Assembly: GCA_022705365.1 (NCBI GenBank) | Contig: JAKJEP010000006.1 | Location: forward strand, 22,258 to 32,611 | DNA length: 10,354 nt | Source: Planctomycetota bacterium | Lineage (GTDB): Bacteria > Planctomycetota > Phycisphaerae > Sedimentisphaerales > SM23-30 | Direction: 5' to 3' | Shown: in pieces, positions 1 through 7,185 of the stretch | Layout: each line of letters opens with the position of its first letter | How positions within the stretch are numbered: the stretch's first letter is position 1 | Position numbers and translations under genes: made by a program | Notes under the pieces: generated by a model | Seen by the model: the letters and a program-made list of their open reading frames with translations, nothing else | What the model was told of the DNA's origin: nothing | Databases searched by the model: none

Positions 1-1
1 G

Positions 2-676
2 GATCTGTCGTATGATATCCTCAAGGCCCTGCGGGAGGAGTTTGGGCCGGACTTTAAAATTCTGATCGATGTGCATTGCCGCTTCACGCCGCGGGAATCG
101 CTGCGGGTGGCTACCCGGCTGGCGCCGCTGGATTTGTACTGGTGGGAAGAACCCACCTCCAGCGAACGCGAGGAGCTTACCAATGAAATCGCGGCCCAAT
201 GCCCGATCCCGGTGGCGACCGGCGAGCAATATGATAAAATCGGCCGGTTCCAGACGCTGGCCATGGGCGGCGGCGTGGGCATCTTCCAGCCGGAGCCGAT
301 GTCGCTGGGCGGGATCACCAATACCATCGCCGTAGCCGGCATTGCCAAGGCCAACGGCGCCTGGATCGCCCCGCACCAGAGCGGCGGCCCAGTGGCTACG
401 GCGGTATGCCTGCAACTGGCGGCCTGCGTGGACAATTTCCTGATCCAGGAGTATTTCGATCCATTTAACGATCCCTGGACCAACGATCTGGTCACCTGGG
501 TACCGAAGATCGATCCGAAAAACGGGCATTTGTCGTTCCCAACCGCGCCGGGGCTGGGGATTGATTTAAATCTGGATGTCGTCCGGGAACATCCGTATGA
601 TCCGAACGCCTATCTGGATACGTCCAAGAAAGGCTGGGAAAAACGGCTGGGAACCGGAAAGGCCAAAAAGAAATAA
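2..676 (+). CDS. Enolase-superfamily sugar-acid dehydratase, galactonate dehydratase-like (5'-truncated)
   Basis: This is the C-terminal ~224 residues of a mandelate racemase/muconate lactonizing enzyme-type barrel protein. The reading frame is open from base 2, so the start and the N-terminal capping domain lie off the left edge. Expected metal ligands are present: Asp in DVH (68-70), the first Glu of WWEEP (146-148) and Glu in ATGE (224-226). The DxH motif (His at 74-76), the APH histidine (374-376) and the QE glutamate (449-451) match the layout of D-galactonate dehydratase and its relatives, which remove water from aldonic acids to give 2-keto-3-deoxy acids. Oddly, the partner of the catalytic His is Glu (QPE, 293-295) where mandelate racemase and GalD have Asp. 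No signal peptide can be judged; the family is cytoplasmic. It is the first visible gene of the operon, 33 bases before the dehydrogenase gene. The superfamily call is firm. The substrate is not determined; galactonate, fuconate, rhamnonate or a related acid are all possible. Confidence 0.88.
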   Translation, partial: DLSYDILKALREEFGPDFKILIDVHCRFTPRESLRVATRLAPLDLYWWEEPTSSEREELTNEIAAQCPIPVATGEQYDKIGRFQTLAMGGGVGIFQPEPMSLGGITNTIAVAGIAKANGAWIAPHQSGGPVATAVCLQLAACVDNFLIQEYFDPFNDPWTNDLVTWVPKIDPKNGHLSFPTAPGLGIDLNLDVVREHPYDPNAYLDTSKKGWEKRLGTGKAKKK

Positions 677-696
677 CAAAGCTATTGCATTATAAA

Positions 697-701
697 AGGA
701 G
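697..701 (+). promoter_or_regulatory. Ribosome binding site supporting a TTG start
   Basis: AGGAG, inside AAAGGAGAT, lies 8 bases before the TTG at 710. No ATG or GTG in the frame lies at a useful distance, so this site decides the start of the hydroxyacid dehydrogenase. Confidence 0.7.
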
Positions 702-709
702 ATATTGTT

Positions 710-1840
710 TTGCGAACTTTTCATATACATTATACGGGGGATTATCTGGATGAATCCGGGGAAGTGGCTTATGGCGACATCGGGCTGAGCCTGTACGAAA
801 ATCTGCCGCATATGGAATACGATTTTATCCGGGACCAGGCCCCTCCCGCCGGCGATTCGAGCTATTGGGGCCGGTTGTATTCGCTCCAGATCGAACCGGA
901 ACATATTGCCGAGGCGAATGGCCTGGTAATATTCCGTCCCTGGCTGAAAGCATCGGCCTTTGCCGGGGGGGCGGAGAATCTGGTAGTGGTAGGCCGAGCC
1001 GGGGCGGGTTATGACAAAATCGATCTGGACGCCTGCACGAAAAATAACGTGGCGGTATTTAACGCCCCTGACACCCTGACCCATTCCACGGCTTCTTCCG
1101 CCCTGCTGCTGATGCTGGCCCTGGCCAAGCGGCTGCCCGAACAGGAAAAAATGGCTCATAGCGGCTGCTGGAATTATCAGGCGAAAATTATCGGTCTGGA
1201 CCTGGAAGGAATGACGCTGGGGATCATCGGGCTGGGAAAAACGGGCATGGAACTGGCCCGACTGGTTCAGCCCTTTGGGATGCGAATCCTGGCCTATTCG
1301 CCCCACGCTAAAAAAGAACAGGCGGAAAAGCTGGGGATCACCCTACTGGATCAAATGGATACCCTGTTTCGCCAGTCGGATTTTGTCAGCCTCCATAACC
1401 GGCTGGAAAAACACAATCACGGCATAATCGGCGAGATGCAATTCCGCTTAATGAAACCGACGGCTTACTTTATCAATGTCGCCCGTGGCGAACTGGTCCA
1501 GCAGGAAGTACTGGTTCAGTGCCTGCGGGAACGCTGGATTGCCGGGGCTGGTCTGGATGTGTATCAAACGGAACCGCTGCCGGCCAGCGACCCGCTGATG
1601 AAGCTGGATAATGTGATCCTGACGCCCCATTGGCTGCCATCCACCCGGCAGGCGTGCTATGCCACCGGGTCCGCCGTAGCCCGGGGCATGATCGAGGCGG
1701 CCCAGGGCCGGATCCCGGAGCACATCCTCAACCCGGCGGTTCTAACCCAACCGGGTTTTGTCGCGAAACTGCGGCGGTTTGAAGTGAATACGCTTCCGGA
1801 CAGTCCCGCCCCAAAAACGGCCAAAATCAAAACCAGGTAA
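710..1840 (+). CDS. D-isomer-specific 2-hydroxyacid dehydrogenase family protein
   Basis: A 376-residue NAD(P)-dependent oxidoreductase that interconverts a 2-hydroxyacid and a 2-oxoacid. The substrate-binding half carries GRAGAGYDKID (95-105), close to the usual GRAGVGVDNID. The Rossmann fold has IIGLGKTG, with GxGxxG at 174-179. The catalytic residues are all found: Arg259 in NVARGE, Glu288 in GLDVYQTEP and His307 in TPHW. There is no C-terminal ACT domain, so it is not a full-length SerA. It is about 40 residues longer than typical members, the extra length being mostly a distinctive N-terminus plus a basic tail. No signal peptide is seen, so it should be cytoplasmic. The start is TTG with a strong ribosome binding site. 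It sits 33 bases after the sugar-acid dehydratase gene and 44 before the first glycosidase gene, so it is probably co-transcribed. A role in reducing a 2-oxo product of sugar-acid breakdown, or oxidising a sugar-derived 2-hydroxyacid, is inference. Glyoxylate/hydroxypyruvate reductase and phosphoglycerate dehydrogenase-like activity are alternatives. Confidence 0.92.
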   Translation: MRTFHIHYTGDYLDESGEVAYGDIGLSLYENLPHMEYDFIRDQAPPAGDSSYWGRLYSLQIEPEHIAEANGLVIFRPWLKASAFAGGAENLVVVGRAGAGYDKIDLDACTKNNVAVFNAPDTLTHSTASSALLLMLALAKRLPEQEKMAHSGCWNYQAKIIGLDLEGMTLGIIGLGKTGMELARLVQPFGMRILAYSPHAKKEQAEKLGITLLDQMDTLFRQSDFVSLHNRLEKHNHGIIGEMQFRLMKPTAYFINVARGELVQQEVLVQCLRERWIAGAGLDVYQTEPLPASDPLMKLDNVILTPHWLPSTRQACYATGSAVARGMIEAAQGRIPEHILNPAVLTQPGFVAKLRRFEVNTLPDSPAPKTAKIKTR

Positions 1841-1884
1841 TCGTCCTCTACGAACAGGACTCTATACAGGAAAGGAATCTAACC

Positions 1885-4026
1885 ATGCAGCGAACCTTAT
1901 TTTTAGGGACCGTAACCTTATTTTTTACCCTGTTTGTTTCTGATTTATTTGCCGTGGAGGTTACCCCCAGTGAATTGGAGCAGGCCCGGCTGTGGGTGGC
2001 GGAAAAATTTTCTGAAGCCCCGGAAACCATGCGGCCCTTTTCGTTTGAATATGCCGGCCAGAATTCCGCCGACTTCCTGGGAAAATGGACCTGCTCGCGG
2101 GCTGAGAAAAAACTGGATGGACAGCGGACCCAGATCACCCTGGAGTATCAGGATTCCGCGACGGGGCTGGCGGTGCGTTGCGTGGCTGTCGTGTACCTGG
2201 ATTTTCCCACCGTCGAATGGACGCTGTATTTTAAAAACACCGGTTCGAAAGACACGCCGCTTTTGAAAAATATCCAGGCCCTGGATATCCAGATCGAACG
2301 CCGTGCGACTTCGCCAGCCGGCGAAAGGACCATGTATGACACAACGGAAGATGTTTCGGAGTTTATCCTGCACCACCATACCGGCAGCAATCACGCCCGG
2401 AATGACTTCGAGCCGCACCAGACCATCCTGAGTCCAAGCCTCTCCAAAACCATCGCCCCCTTCGGCGGCCGGTCCACCAATGAAAACCTCTCTTACTTTA
2501 ATGTGGAGATGCCGGGTGAACAGGTCGTTATCTCGGAAGGGAAAACCGCCATCTGGGAAAAAACCCGGACGGAGCGAAAACCGGGCAAAGGTGTGATTGT
2601 AGTGGTAGGCTGGCCCGGACAATGGGCCGCTCAATTTATTCGCAATGAAACCAACGGGCTGCGGATGCTGGCCGGTCAGGAGCAGACCAGCTTACTCCTG
2701 CATCCCGGTGAAGAAATCCGGACTCCCCTGATGGTTTTGCAATATTGGGAGGGGGACCGCCAGCGGTCGCAGAATATCTGGCGGCAGTGGATGTTCAAGT
2801 ACAATCTGCCCCGACCGGGCGGCGAGCTTCCCCCCCCGCTGCTGACCCCGTGCAGTTCCCATCAGTTCAATGAAATGCTCAATGCCAACGAAGAAAATCA
2901 AAAACTATTCATCGACCGCTACCTGGAAGAAAAATTGAATCCGGATTACTGGTGGATGGATGCCGGCTGGTATGTCAACAGCGGCACCTGGGTGAATACC
3001 GGGACATGGGAGGTCGATACCAAACGCTTTCCGAATGGCTTGCGGGCCGTTTCGGACCATGCCCATGCCAAAGGAGTCAAAATCATCGTCTGGTTCGAGC
3101 CGGAACGGGTTACGGAAAATTCCTGGCTCTGGGACAATCATCCCGAATGGCTGCTCAGCCCCGGGAATGTCCCGGACCGGGTCGGCTGGATGCGGCAATG
3201 GAAAATATTCGATCTGGGCAACCCGCAGGCATGGCAATGGTTGACGGATCATGTGGATAAGCTGATTACCGAACAGGGAATTGACCTTTACCGGCAGGAT
3301 TTCAATATCGACCCCCTGTTCTTCTGGCAGAATCACGACGCACCGGACCGGCAGGGAATTACGGAAAATAACTATGTCAGCGGTTATCTGGCTTACTGGG
3401 ATGAGCTGCGCCGGCGCCATCCGAACCTGCTGATCGACTCCTGTGCCTCCGGGGGCCGGCGGAATGATCTGGAAACGATGCGCCGCGCCGTGCCCTTCAT
3501 CCGCAGCGATTATATCTTCGAAGAGATCGGCCAGCAGTGCCATTCCTATGCGATTAACTGGTGGATTCCCTATCACGGTACGGGAACGTTCCTGATTGAA
3601 CCGTATCATTTCTGGAGCACCATGGCGCCGCACGTGACCCCCTGCTGGGATCTTCGCGACCAGAACCTGGATTACGACTCGCTGCGCCGCTGGCTGGGGC
3701 AATGGCGGCAGATGGCTCCGGGTTATTACGGCGACTACTTTACCCTCAGCCCCTATAGTTTGCAGGATGATGTCTGGATGGCTTGGCAGTTTGACCGGCC
3801 GGACCTGAACCAGGGCTTTGTGCAAGCCTTTCGCCGGTCCAACAGTTATACCCTGACGGCCCAGTTCCCGCTGCAGGGGCTGGATCCGCAGGCACGTTAT
3901 ACCATCGCTACGATCGACGGCAAGGACGAACAAACCCTCACCGGCCGCGAAGTAATGGAAAAGGGCCTGCCTGTCACCATCGGGGACACTCCCGGCGCGG
4001 CGGTGATCACGTATAAGAAAAAGTAA
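1885..4026 (+). CDS. Exported GH36-type alpha-galactosidase (paralogue A)
   Basis: A 713-residue retaining glycoside hydrolase predicted to release terminal alpha-linked galactose or a related galacto-configured sugar outside the cytoplasm. A signal peptide of about 23 residues (hydrophobic LFLGTVTLFFTLFV, likely cut after DLFA) directs export. Domains in order: N-terminal beta-supersandwich (about 25-315), TIM barrel (about 320-610), C-terminal beta domain (about 620-712). Barrel motifs are WWMDAGWY (356-363), VWFEPERV (402-409), YRQDFN with the presumed nucleophile Asp472, and SCASGGRRND (519-528) followed by RSD with the presumed acid/base Asp542. ATG at 1885 is preceded by AAGGA 8 bases upstream. 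A homologue follows only 21 bases downstream, so the two are co-expressed tandem duplicates. Clan GH-D is clear. GH36 is the best family fit, although the SCASGGRRND version differs from the classical CSGGGGRFD. Substrate preference (galactose, GalNAc or beta-L-arabinopyranose) cannot be told from sequence. Confidence 0.87.
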   Translation: MQRTLFLGTVTLFFTLFVSDLFAVEVTPSELEQARLWVAEKFSEAPETMRPFSFEYAGQNSADFLGKWTCSRAEKKLDGQRTQITLEYQDSATGLAVRCVAVVYLDFPTVEWTLYFKNTGSKDTPLLKNIQALDIQIERRATSPAGERTMYDTTEDVSEFILHHHTGSNHARNDFEPHQTILSPSLSKTIAPFGGRSTNENLSYFNVEMPGEQVVISEGKTAIWEKTRTERKPGKGVIVVVGWPGQWAAQFIRNETNGLRMLAGQEQTSLLLHPGEEIRTPLMVLQYWEGDRQRSQNIWRQWMFKYNLPRPGGELPPPLLTPCSSHQFNEMLNANEENQKLFIDRYLEEKLNPDYWWMDAGWYVNSGTWVNTGTWEVDTKRFPNGLRAVSDHAHAKGVKIIVWFEPERVTENSWLWDNHPEWLLSPGNVPDRVGWMRQWKIFDLGNPQAWQWLTDHVDKLITEQGIDLYRQDFNIDPLFFWQNHDAPDRQGITENNYVSGYLAYWDELRRRHPNLLIDSCASGGRRNDLETMRRAVPFIRSDYIFEEIGQQCHSYAINWWIPYHGTGTFLIEPYHFWSTMAPHVTPCWDLRDQNLDYDSLRRWLGQWRQMAPGYYGDYFTLSPYSLQDDVWMAWQFDRPDLNQGFVQAFRRSNSYTLTAQFPLQGLDPQARYTIATIDGKDEQTLTGREVMEKGLPVTIGDTPGAAVITYKKK

Positions 4027-4036
4027 GAAAACGATA

Positions 4037-4042
4037 AGAGGA
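4037..4042 (+). promoter_or_regulatory. Ribosome binding site supporting a GTG start
   Basis: AGAGGA lies 5 bases before GTG 4048. The GTG start gives a good signal sequence (MTLKR followed by a hydrophobic run), which supports it over any later start. Confidence 0.6.
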
Positions 4043-4047
4043 ATCGC

Positions 4048-6078
4048 GTGACGCTGAAAAGAATCTTCATAATAATCGTAATTTTGGGGTGTGGTAGTGT
4101 TTGTTGGGCCGTTTCACCCACAGATCAGGAACAGGAAATGGCCCGGCAATGGCTGGCAGATCAGTTTGAATCCTCCCCGGCTGCCTCGGTTCCGTTCTCT
4201 TTTACATATGAAGGCAAGCCATCAGCGGAATTACTCCCCGGATGGAAGATAGAAAAATCGCAAAAATCCCTGGATGCCAATCGCCATTCGCGCACTCTGC
4301 TTTTTCAGGATCCCCAAACCGCCCTCCAGGTTCGCTGCGTTATAGTGGAGTACGCGGACTATCCGGCGATGGAATGGACCGTGTATCTCAAAAACACCGG
4401 TTCGAAGGACACGCCGGTCCTGAAGGATATCCAGGGTCTGGACACGGTCTTGCACCGGGGGCAGGCGAGCGAATTCGTGCTGAACGGCATCAAGGGGGAT
4501 TGGACGGTGGCGGAGGGGTATGAGCCGTATCAGATTCCGCTTGGCCCGAACGCCCGGAAGGATTTTACCCCCAGCAATCATCTGGGCAAATCCACTTCCG
4601 GTCCGGACGGCTGGCCCTACTTCAATCTGCAAATACCCGGAGGTGGCATACTGATAGCGGTTGGCTGGCCGGGACAATGGGCCGCTTCCTTCGTCCGCGA
4701 CGCGGCGGATGGCCTGCGGATTCAGGCCGGTCAGGCTTTGACCCATCTGGTACTCAAGCCCGGCGAGGAAATCCGCACTCCGCTGATTGCAATGGTATTC
4801 TGGCAGGGAACCGACATCGTACGGGCGCAAAACATCTGGCGCCGCTGGTATATGGCCCACAACATGCCCCGCACCAACGGCCAAACCCAGCCGCCGGTTA
4901 CCCAAATCCAGGTCGGCGGTTCGATGGCGGAAGTCCCCGTCATTCAGAAATTTATCGAGACCGTCGGCAAACCGGACATCTGCTGGCGCGATGCCGGGGC
5001 CGGCGGCACCACCTGGTATCCCAGCCGCAGCGGCCCCTATACCGGCGTTCTTGCCTGGCTCAATACGGGGACCTGGGAGCCTGACCCGACAATTTATCCG
5101 GACGGCTTCAAACCGTTCAGCGACTGGGTCCGTTCGCAGGGGATGCAGTTTCTCCTGTGGTTTGAGCCGGAACGGGTGGGCGATCCGAATTCCTGGCTGG
5201 GCCGCAACCACCCGGACTGGCTCATGCCGGGTATGGGCCAGGGATTGATCCTCAATGAAGGCCACCCCGACGCGCTGCGCTGGTTGATCGATCATATAGA
5301 CGGTATGGTCAAATCCCAGGGGCTGGACTGGTACCGGGAAGACATGAACGGCGACGGCCCCATGCCGGCCTGGCGCAAGCATGATACGCCGGATCGGCAG
5401 GGAATCACGGAGAATCACTATGTACAGGGGCATCTGACTTTCTGGGATGAATTGCGGCGGCGAAACCCGCATTTGCGGATCGATTCCTGCGCCTCGGGCG
5501 GACGGCGCAACGATCTGGAGACCATGCGGCGGGCCGTACCGCTGACCCGCAGCGATTTCCAGTTCTCGGACATGATAGGCGTCGTGGAAGGTAACCAGTG
5601 CCATACCTATGGGATTTCGTTCTGGCTGCCGTTTTACGGCAACGGCTGCTATTTCTATGACAAATATTCCTTCCGGAGTTTCTACATGCCGCTGTTTGGC
5701 ATGGGCGGAATGAACCAGGGCAACGCCCAGGCACAAAAACAAGCCTACACTGAATGCCGCAAAGTTGCCCCTTACATGCTCAGTGATTATTACCCGCTAA
5801 CATCGTACAGTTTGCAGGCAGACGTTTGGATCGCCTGGCAGTTCAACCGCCCGGAGCAGTGTGATGGTGTGATTCAGGCCTTTCGGCGCAGCGCCAATCA
5901 GAAGACTTCGCAAACCTTCCGCCTCAGCGGCCTGGACCCGGCGGCACAATATGAGCTGACCAATTTCGATGCGGAAGGAACGACCAGTTATAGCAGCCAT
6001 GAACTGATGGAAAAAGGACTATCGGTCGTTTTGACGGATTGTCCCGGTTCTGCCGTTATTGTTTATAAGAAGCAGTAA
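4048..6078 (+). CDS. Exported GH36-type alpha-galactosidase-like protein (paralogue B)
   Basis: A 676-residue paralogue of the preceding gene, with the same three-domain plan. The start is GTG. The N-terminus MTLKR plus IFIIIVILGC is an export signal. It may be cut after CWA (residue 21), or Cys15 after ILG may be a weak lipobox, which would make this a lipoprotein. Catalytic elements are kept: WFEPERV (371-377), YREDMN with presumed nucleophile Asp432, SCASGGRRND (480-489) and RSD with presumed acid/base Asp503. The main difference is the loop equivalent to WWMDAGWY of paralogue A. Here it is ICWRDAG followed by a Gly-rich insertion and TTWY (311-324), and the region up to LNTGTWEPD is about 15 residues longer. 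B also lacks a roughly 30-residue N-terminal-domain insert found in A (about 212-236). The pair likely splits the work on one substrate or acts on different linkages; this is inference. It is 40 bases upstream of the sugar symporter gene. Confidence 0.86.
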   Translation: MTLKRIFIIIVILGCGSVCWAVSPTDQEQEMARQWLADQFESSPAASVPFSFTYEGKPSAELLPGWKIEKSQKSLDANRHSRTLLFQDPQTALQVRCVIVEYADYPAMEWTVYLKNTGSKDTPVLKDIQGLDTVLHRGQASEFVLNGIKGDWTVAEGYEPYQIPLGPNARKDFTPSNHLGKSTSGPDGWPYFNLQIPGGGILIAVGWPGQWAASFVRDAADGLRIQAGQALTHLVLKPGEEIRTPLIAMVFWQGTDIVRAQNIWRRWYMAHNMPRTNGQTQPPVTQIQVGGSMAEVPVIQKFIETVGKPDICWRDAGAGGTTWYPSRSGPYTGVLAWLNTGTWEPDPTIYPDGFKPFSDWVRSQGMQFLLWFEPERVGDPNSWLGRNHPDWLMPGMGQGLILNEGHPDALRWLIDHIDGMVKSQGLDWYREDMNGDGPMPAWRKHDTPDRQGITENHYVQGHLTFWDELRRRNPHLRIDSCASGGRRNDLETMRRAVPLTRSDFQFSDMIGVVEGNQCHTYGISFWLPFYGNGCYFYDKYSFRSFYMPLFGMGGMNQGNAQAQKQAYTECRKVAPYMLSDYYPLTSYSLQADVWIAWQFNRPEQCDGVIQAFRRSANQKTSQTFRLSGLDPAAQYELTNFDAEGTTSYSSHELMEKGLSVVLTDCPGSAVIVYKKQ

Positions 6079-6103
6079 AACAGATCACAAAGGAATTTAT
6101 TTC

Positions 6104-6109
6104 AGGAAG
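6104..6109 (+). promoter_or_regulatory. Ribosome binding site selecting the ATG at 6119
   Basis: AGGAAG lies 9 bases before ATG 6119. The longer reading from 6059 would overlap the preceding gene and add a polar 20-residue leader not expected in this family. The start at 6119 gives 347 residues, close to the 344 of E. coli RhaT. Confidence 0.6.
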
Positions 6110-6118
6110 CAGGTGAGT

Positions 6119-7162
6119 ATGAACACGACCATGTTGCTGGGCGTTTTAGTGGTGGTAATAGCGGGCTTGATTCAGGGCAGCGGCGGCTGGCCGATCAAGG
6201 TCATGAAGAAGTTCGGCTACGAACAGTGGGCCTTTATCGGGATGCTGGGAGGTCTGATTATTATCCCGTGGGCCGTTACCCTGTTGTTCTGCCCGCGTGC
6301 GTTTGAGGCCTATGGCAGTGTCGATCCAATGGTCGTCATTAAATCGAATATCTTTTCCCTGAGCTGGGGGATTGCCAATATCTTGTGCATGTTGTGTTTT
6401 GTGCGGATCGGCTTTTCGCTCACCGGCGGGATTCTCACCGGAATCGGCGTGTCGCTGGGGGTGATTATGCCCATGATCTTTAAGGGATCGGGGCTTTTCA
6501 GTCAGGCGCCCGATCTGAACAGTCCGGCCGGACGTCTAGTGCTAATCGGAGTAGCCGTTATGATTATAGGGGTAGTGGTGGCTTCTCTGGCCGGGTTCGG
6601 ACGGGACAAGGCCCTGCAAAAGACCCAGCAAAAATCCGGCAGTTTTCTTGTAGGATTAATCATGGCTATTATAGCCGGTGCCCTCTCCTGCGGTATCAGT
6701 TTCGCCTTTGTGTATAGTCAGGGGCCGATCGTGCAGGCCATGATGGATCGCGGCGCCGGCGAAATCCCGGCTAATTTTGCCGTCTGGGCCGTCGGTCTGA
6801 TGGGCGGTGCACTGATTAATGTCTTATATCCCGCTTACCTGATGACCAAAAATAAAACCTGGAATGTCATGAAAGGCGCCGGCAAGGAAATCCTTCTGGC
6901 AATCATTATCAGCATTAATTTAAGCGTCGGTATCGCGCTGATGGGCAAGGGCATGCTCATGCTGGGAGCCCTGGGTGCGTCCGTCGGGTTCGGCGTGCAG
7001 CAGGCCATGCAGATGCTCGGTACGCAGGGAGTGGGGTTTGTGGGGGGCGAATGGAAAGGAGTGCACGGCTCCCCCCGCCGTCTGATTTATACGGCGGTCG
7101 CCCTCCTGATTATTGCGGCCCTGATTATGGCCTATGGTAACAAAGTGGCCGGTACGAACTGA
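6119..7162 (+). CDS. RhaT-family sugar:H+ symporter
   Basis: A 347-residue inner-membrane protein with ten hydrophobic segments, at about 4-22, 36-58, 78-98, 101-121, 139-160, 175-199, 219-243, 257-276, 278-300 and 322-341. It resembles E. coli L-rhamnose-proton symporter RhaT throughout: IIIPWAVTLLF near residue 47, the SWGIANI motif around 82 (RhaT has MWGIGNI), the GGALIN stretch near 229 (RhaT GGGAIIN), and the C-terminal VGGEWKG...PRR followed by the last helix (RhaT VLKEWNN...RRP). The RhaT family sits in the drug/metabolite transporter superfamily and couples sugar uptake to proton entry. Here the gene lies directly after two exported glycosidases, 40 bases away, so it most likely imports the sugar they release. 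That sugar could be rhamnose, fucose, galactose or another monosaccharide; the sequence does not settle it. Only the family is certain, so no gene symbol is assigned. Confidence 0.87.
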   Translation: MNTTMLLGVLVVVIAGLIQGSGGWPIKVMKKFGYEQWAFIGMLGGLIIIPWAVTLLFCPRAFEAYGSVDPMVVIKSNIFSLSWGIANILCMLCFVRIGFSLTGGILTGIGVSLGVIMPMIFKGSGLFSQAPDLNSPAGRLVLIGVAVMIIGVVVASLAGFGRDKALQKTQQKSGSFLVGLIMAIIAGALSCGISFAFVYSQGPIVQAMMDRGAGEIPANFAVWAVGLMGGALINVLYPAYLMTKNKTWNVMKGAGKEILLAIIISINLSVGIALMGKGMLMLGALGASVGFGVQQAMQMLGTQGVGFVGGEWKGVHGSPRRLIYTAVALLIIAALIMAYGNKVAGTN

Positions 7163-7174
7163 AATGTTGCAAAA

Positions 7175-7179
7175 TGGAG
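7175..7179 (+). promoter_or_regulatory. Ribosome binding site selecting the ATG at 7186
   Basis: TGGAG lies 6 bases before ATG 7186. The in-frame ATG at 7174 overlaps this site and has no purine-rich stretch upstream, so 7186 is the better start. Confidence 0.5.
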
Positions 7180-7185
7180 CCTTAT

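Noticed and set aside
566..1306. 246-codon open frame on the minus strand across the dehydratase/dehydrogenase junction
   Set aside because: It crosses two well-supported + strand genes and reads as low-information, hydrophobic/Gly-rich shadow sequence.
2905..3933. 342-codon open frame on the minus strand inside paralogue A
   Set aside because: Antisense shadow of the GH36 coding region; no domain motifs or ribosome binding context.
4231..5742. 503-codon open frame on the minus strand inside paralogue B
   Set aside because: It is antisense to a clear GH36 gene, its product is not like any family I know, and it is explained by codon bias of the + strand gene.
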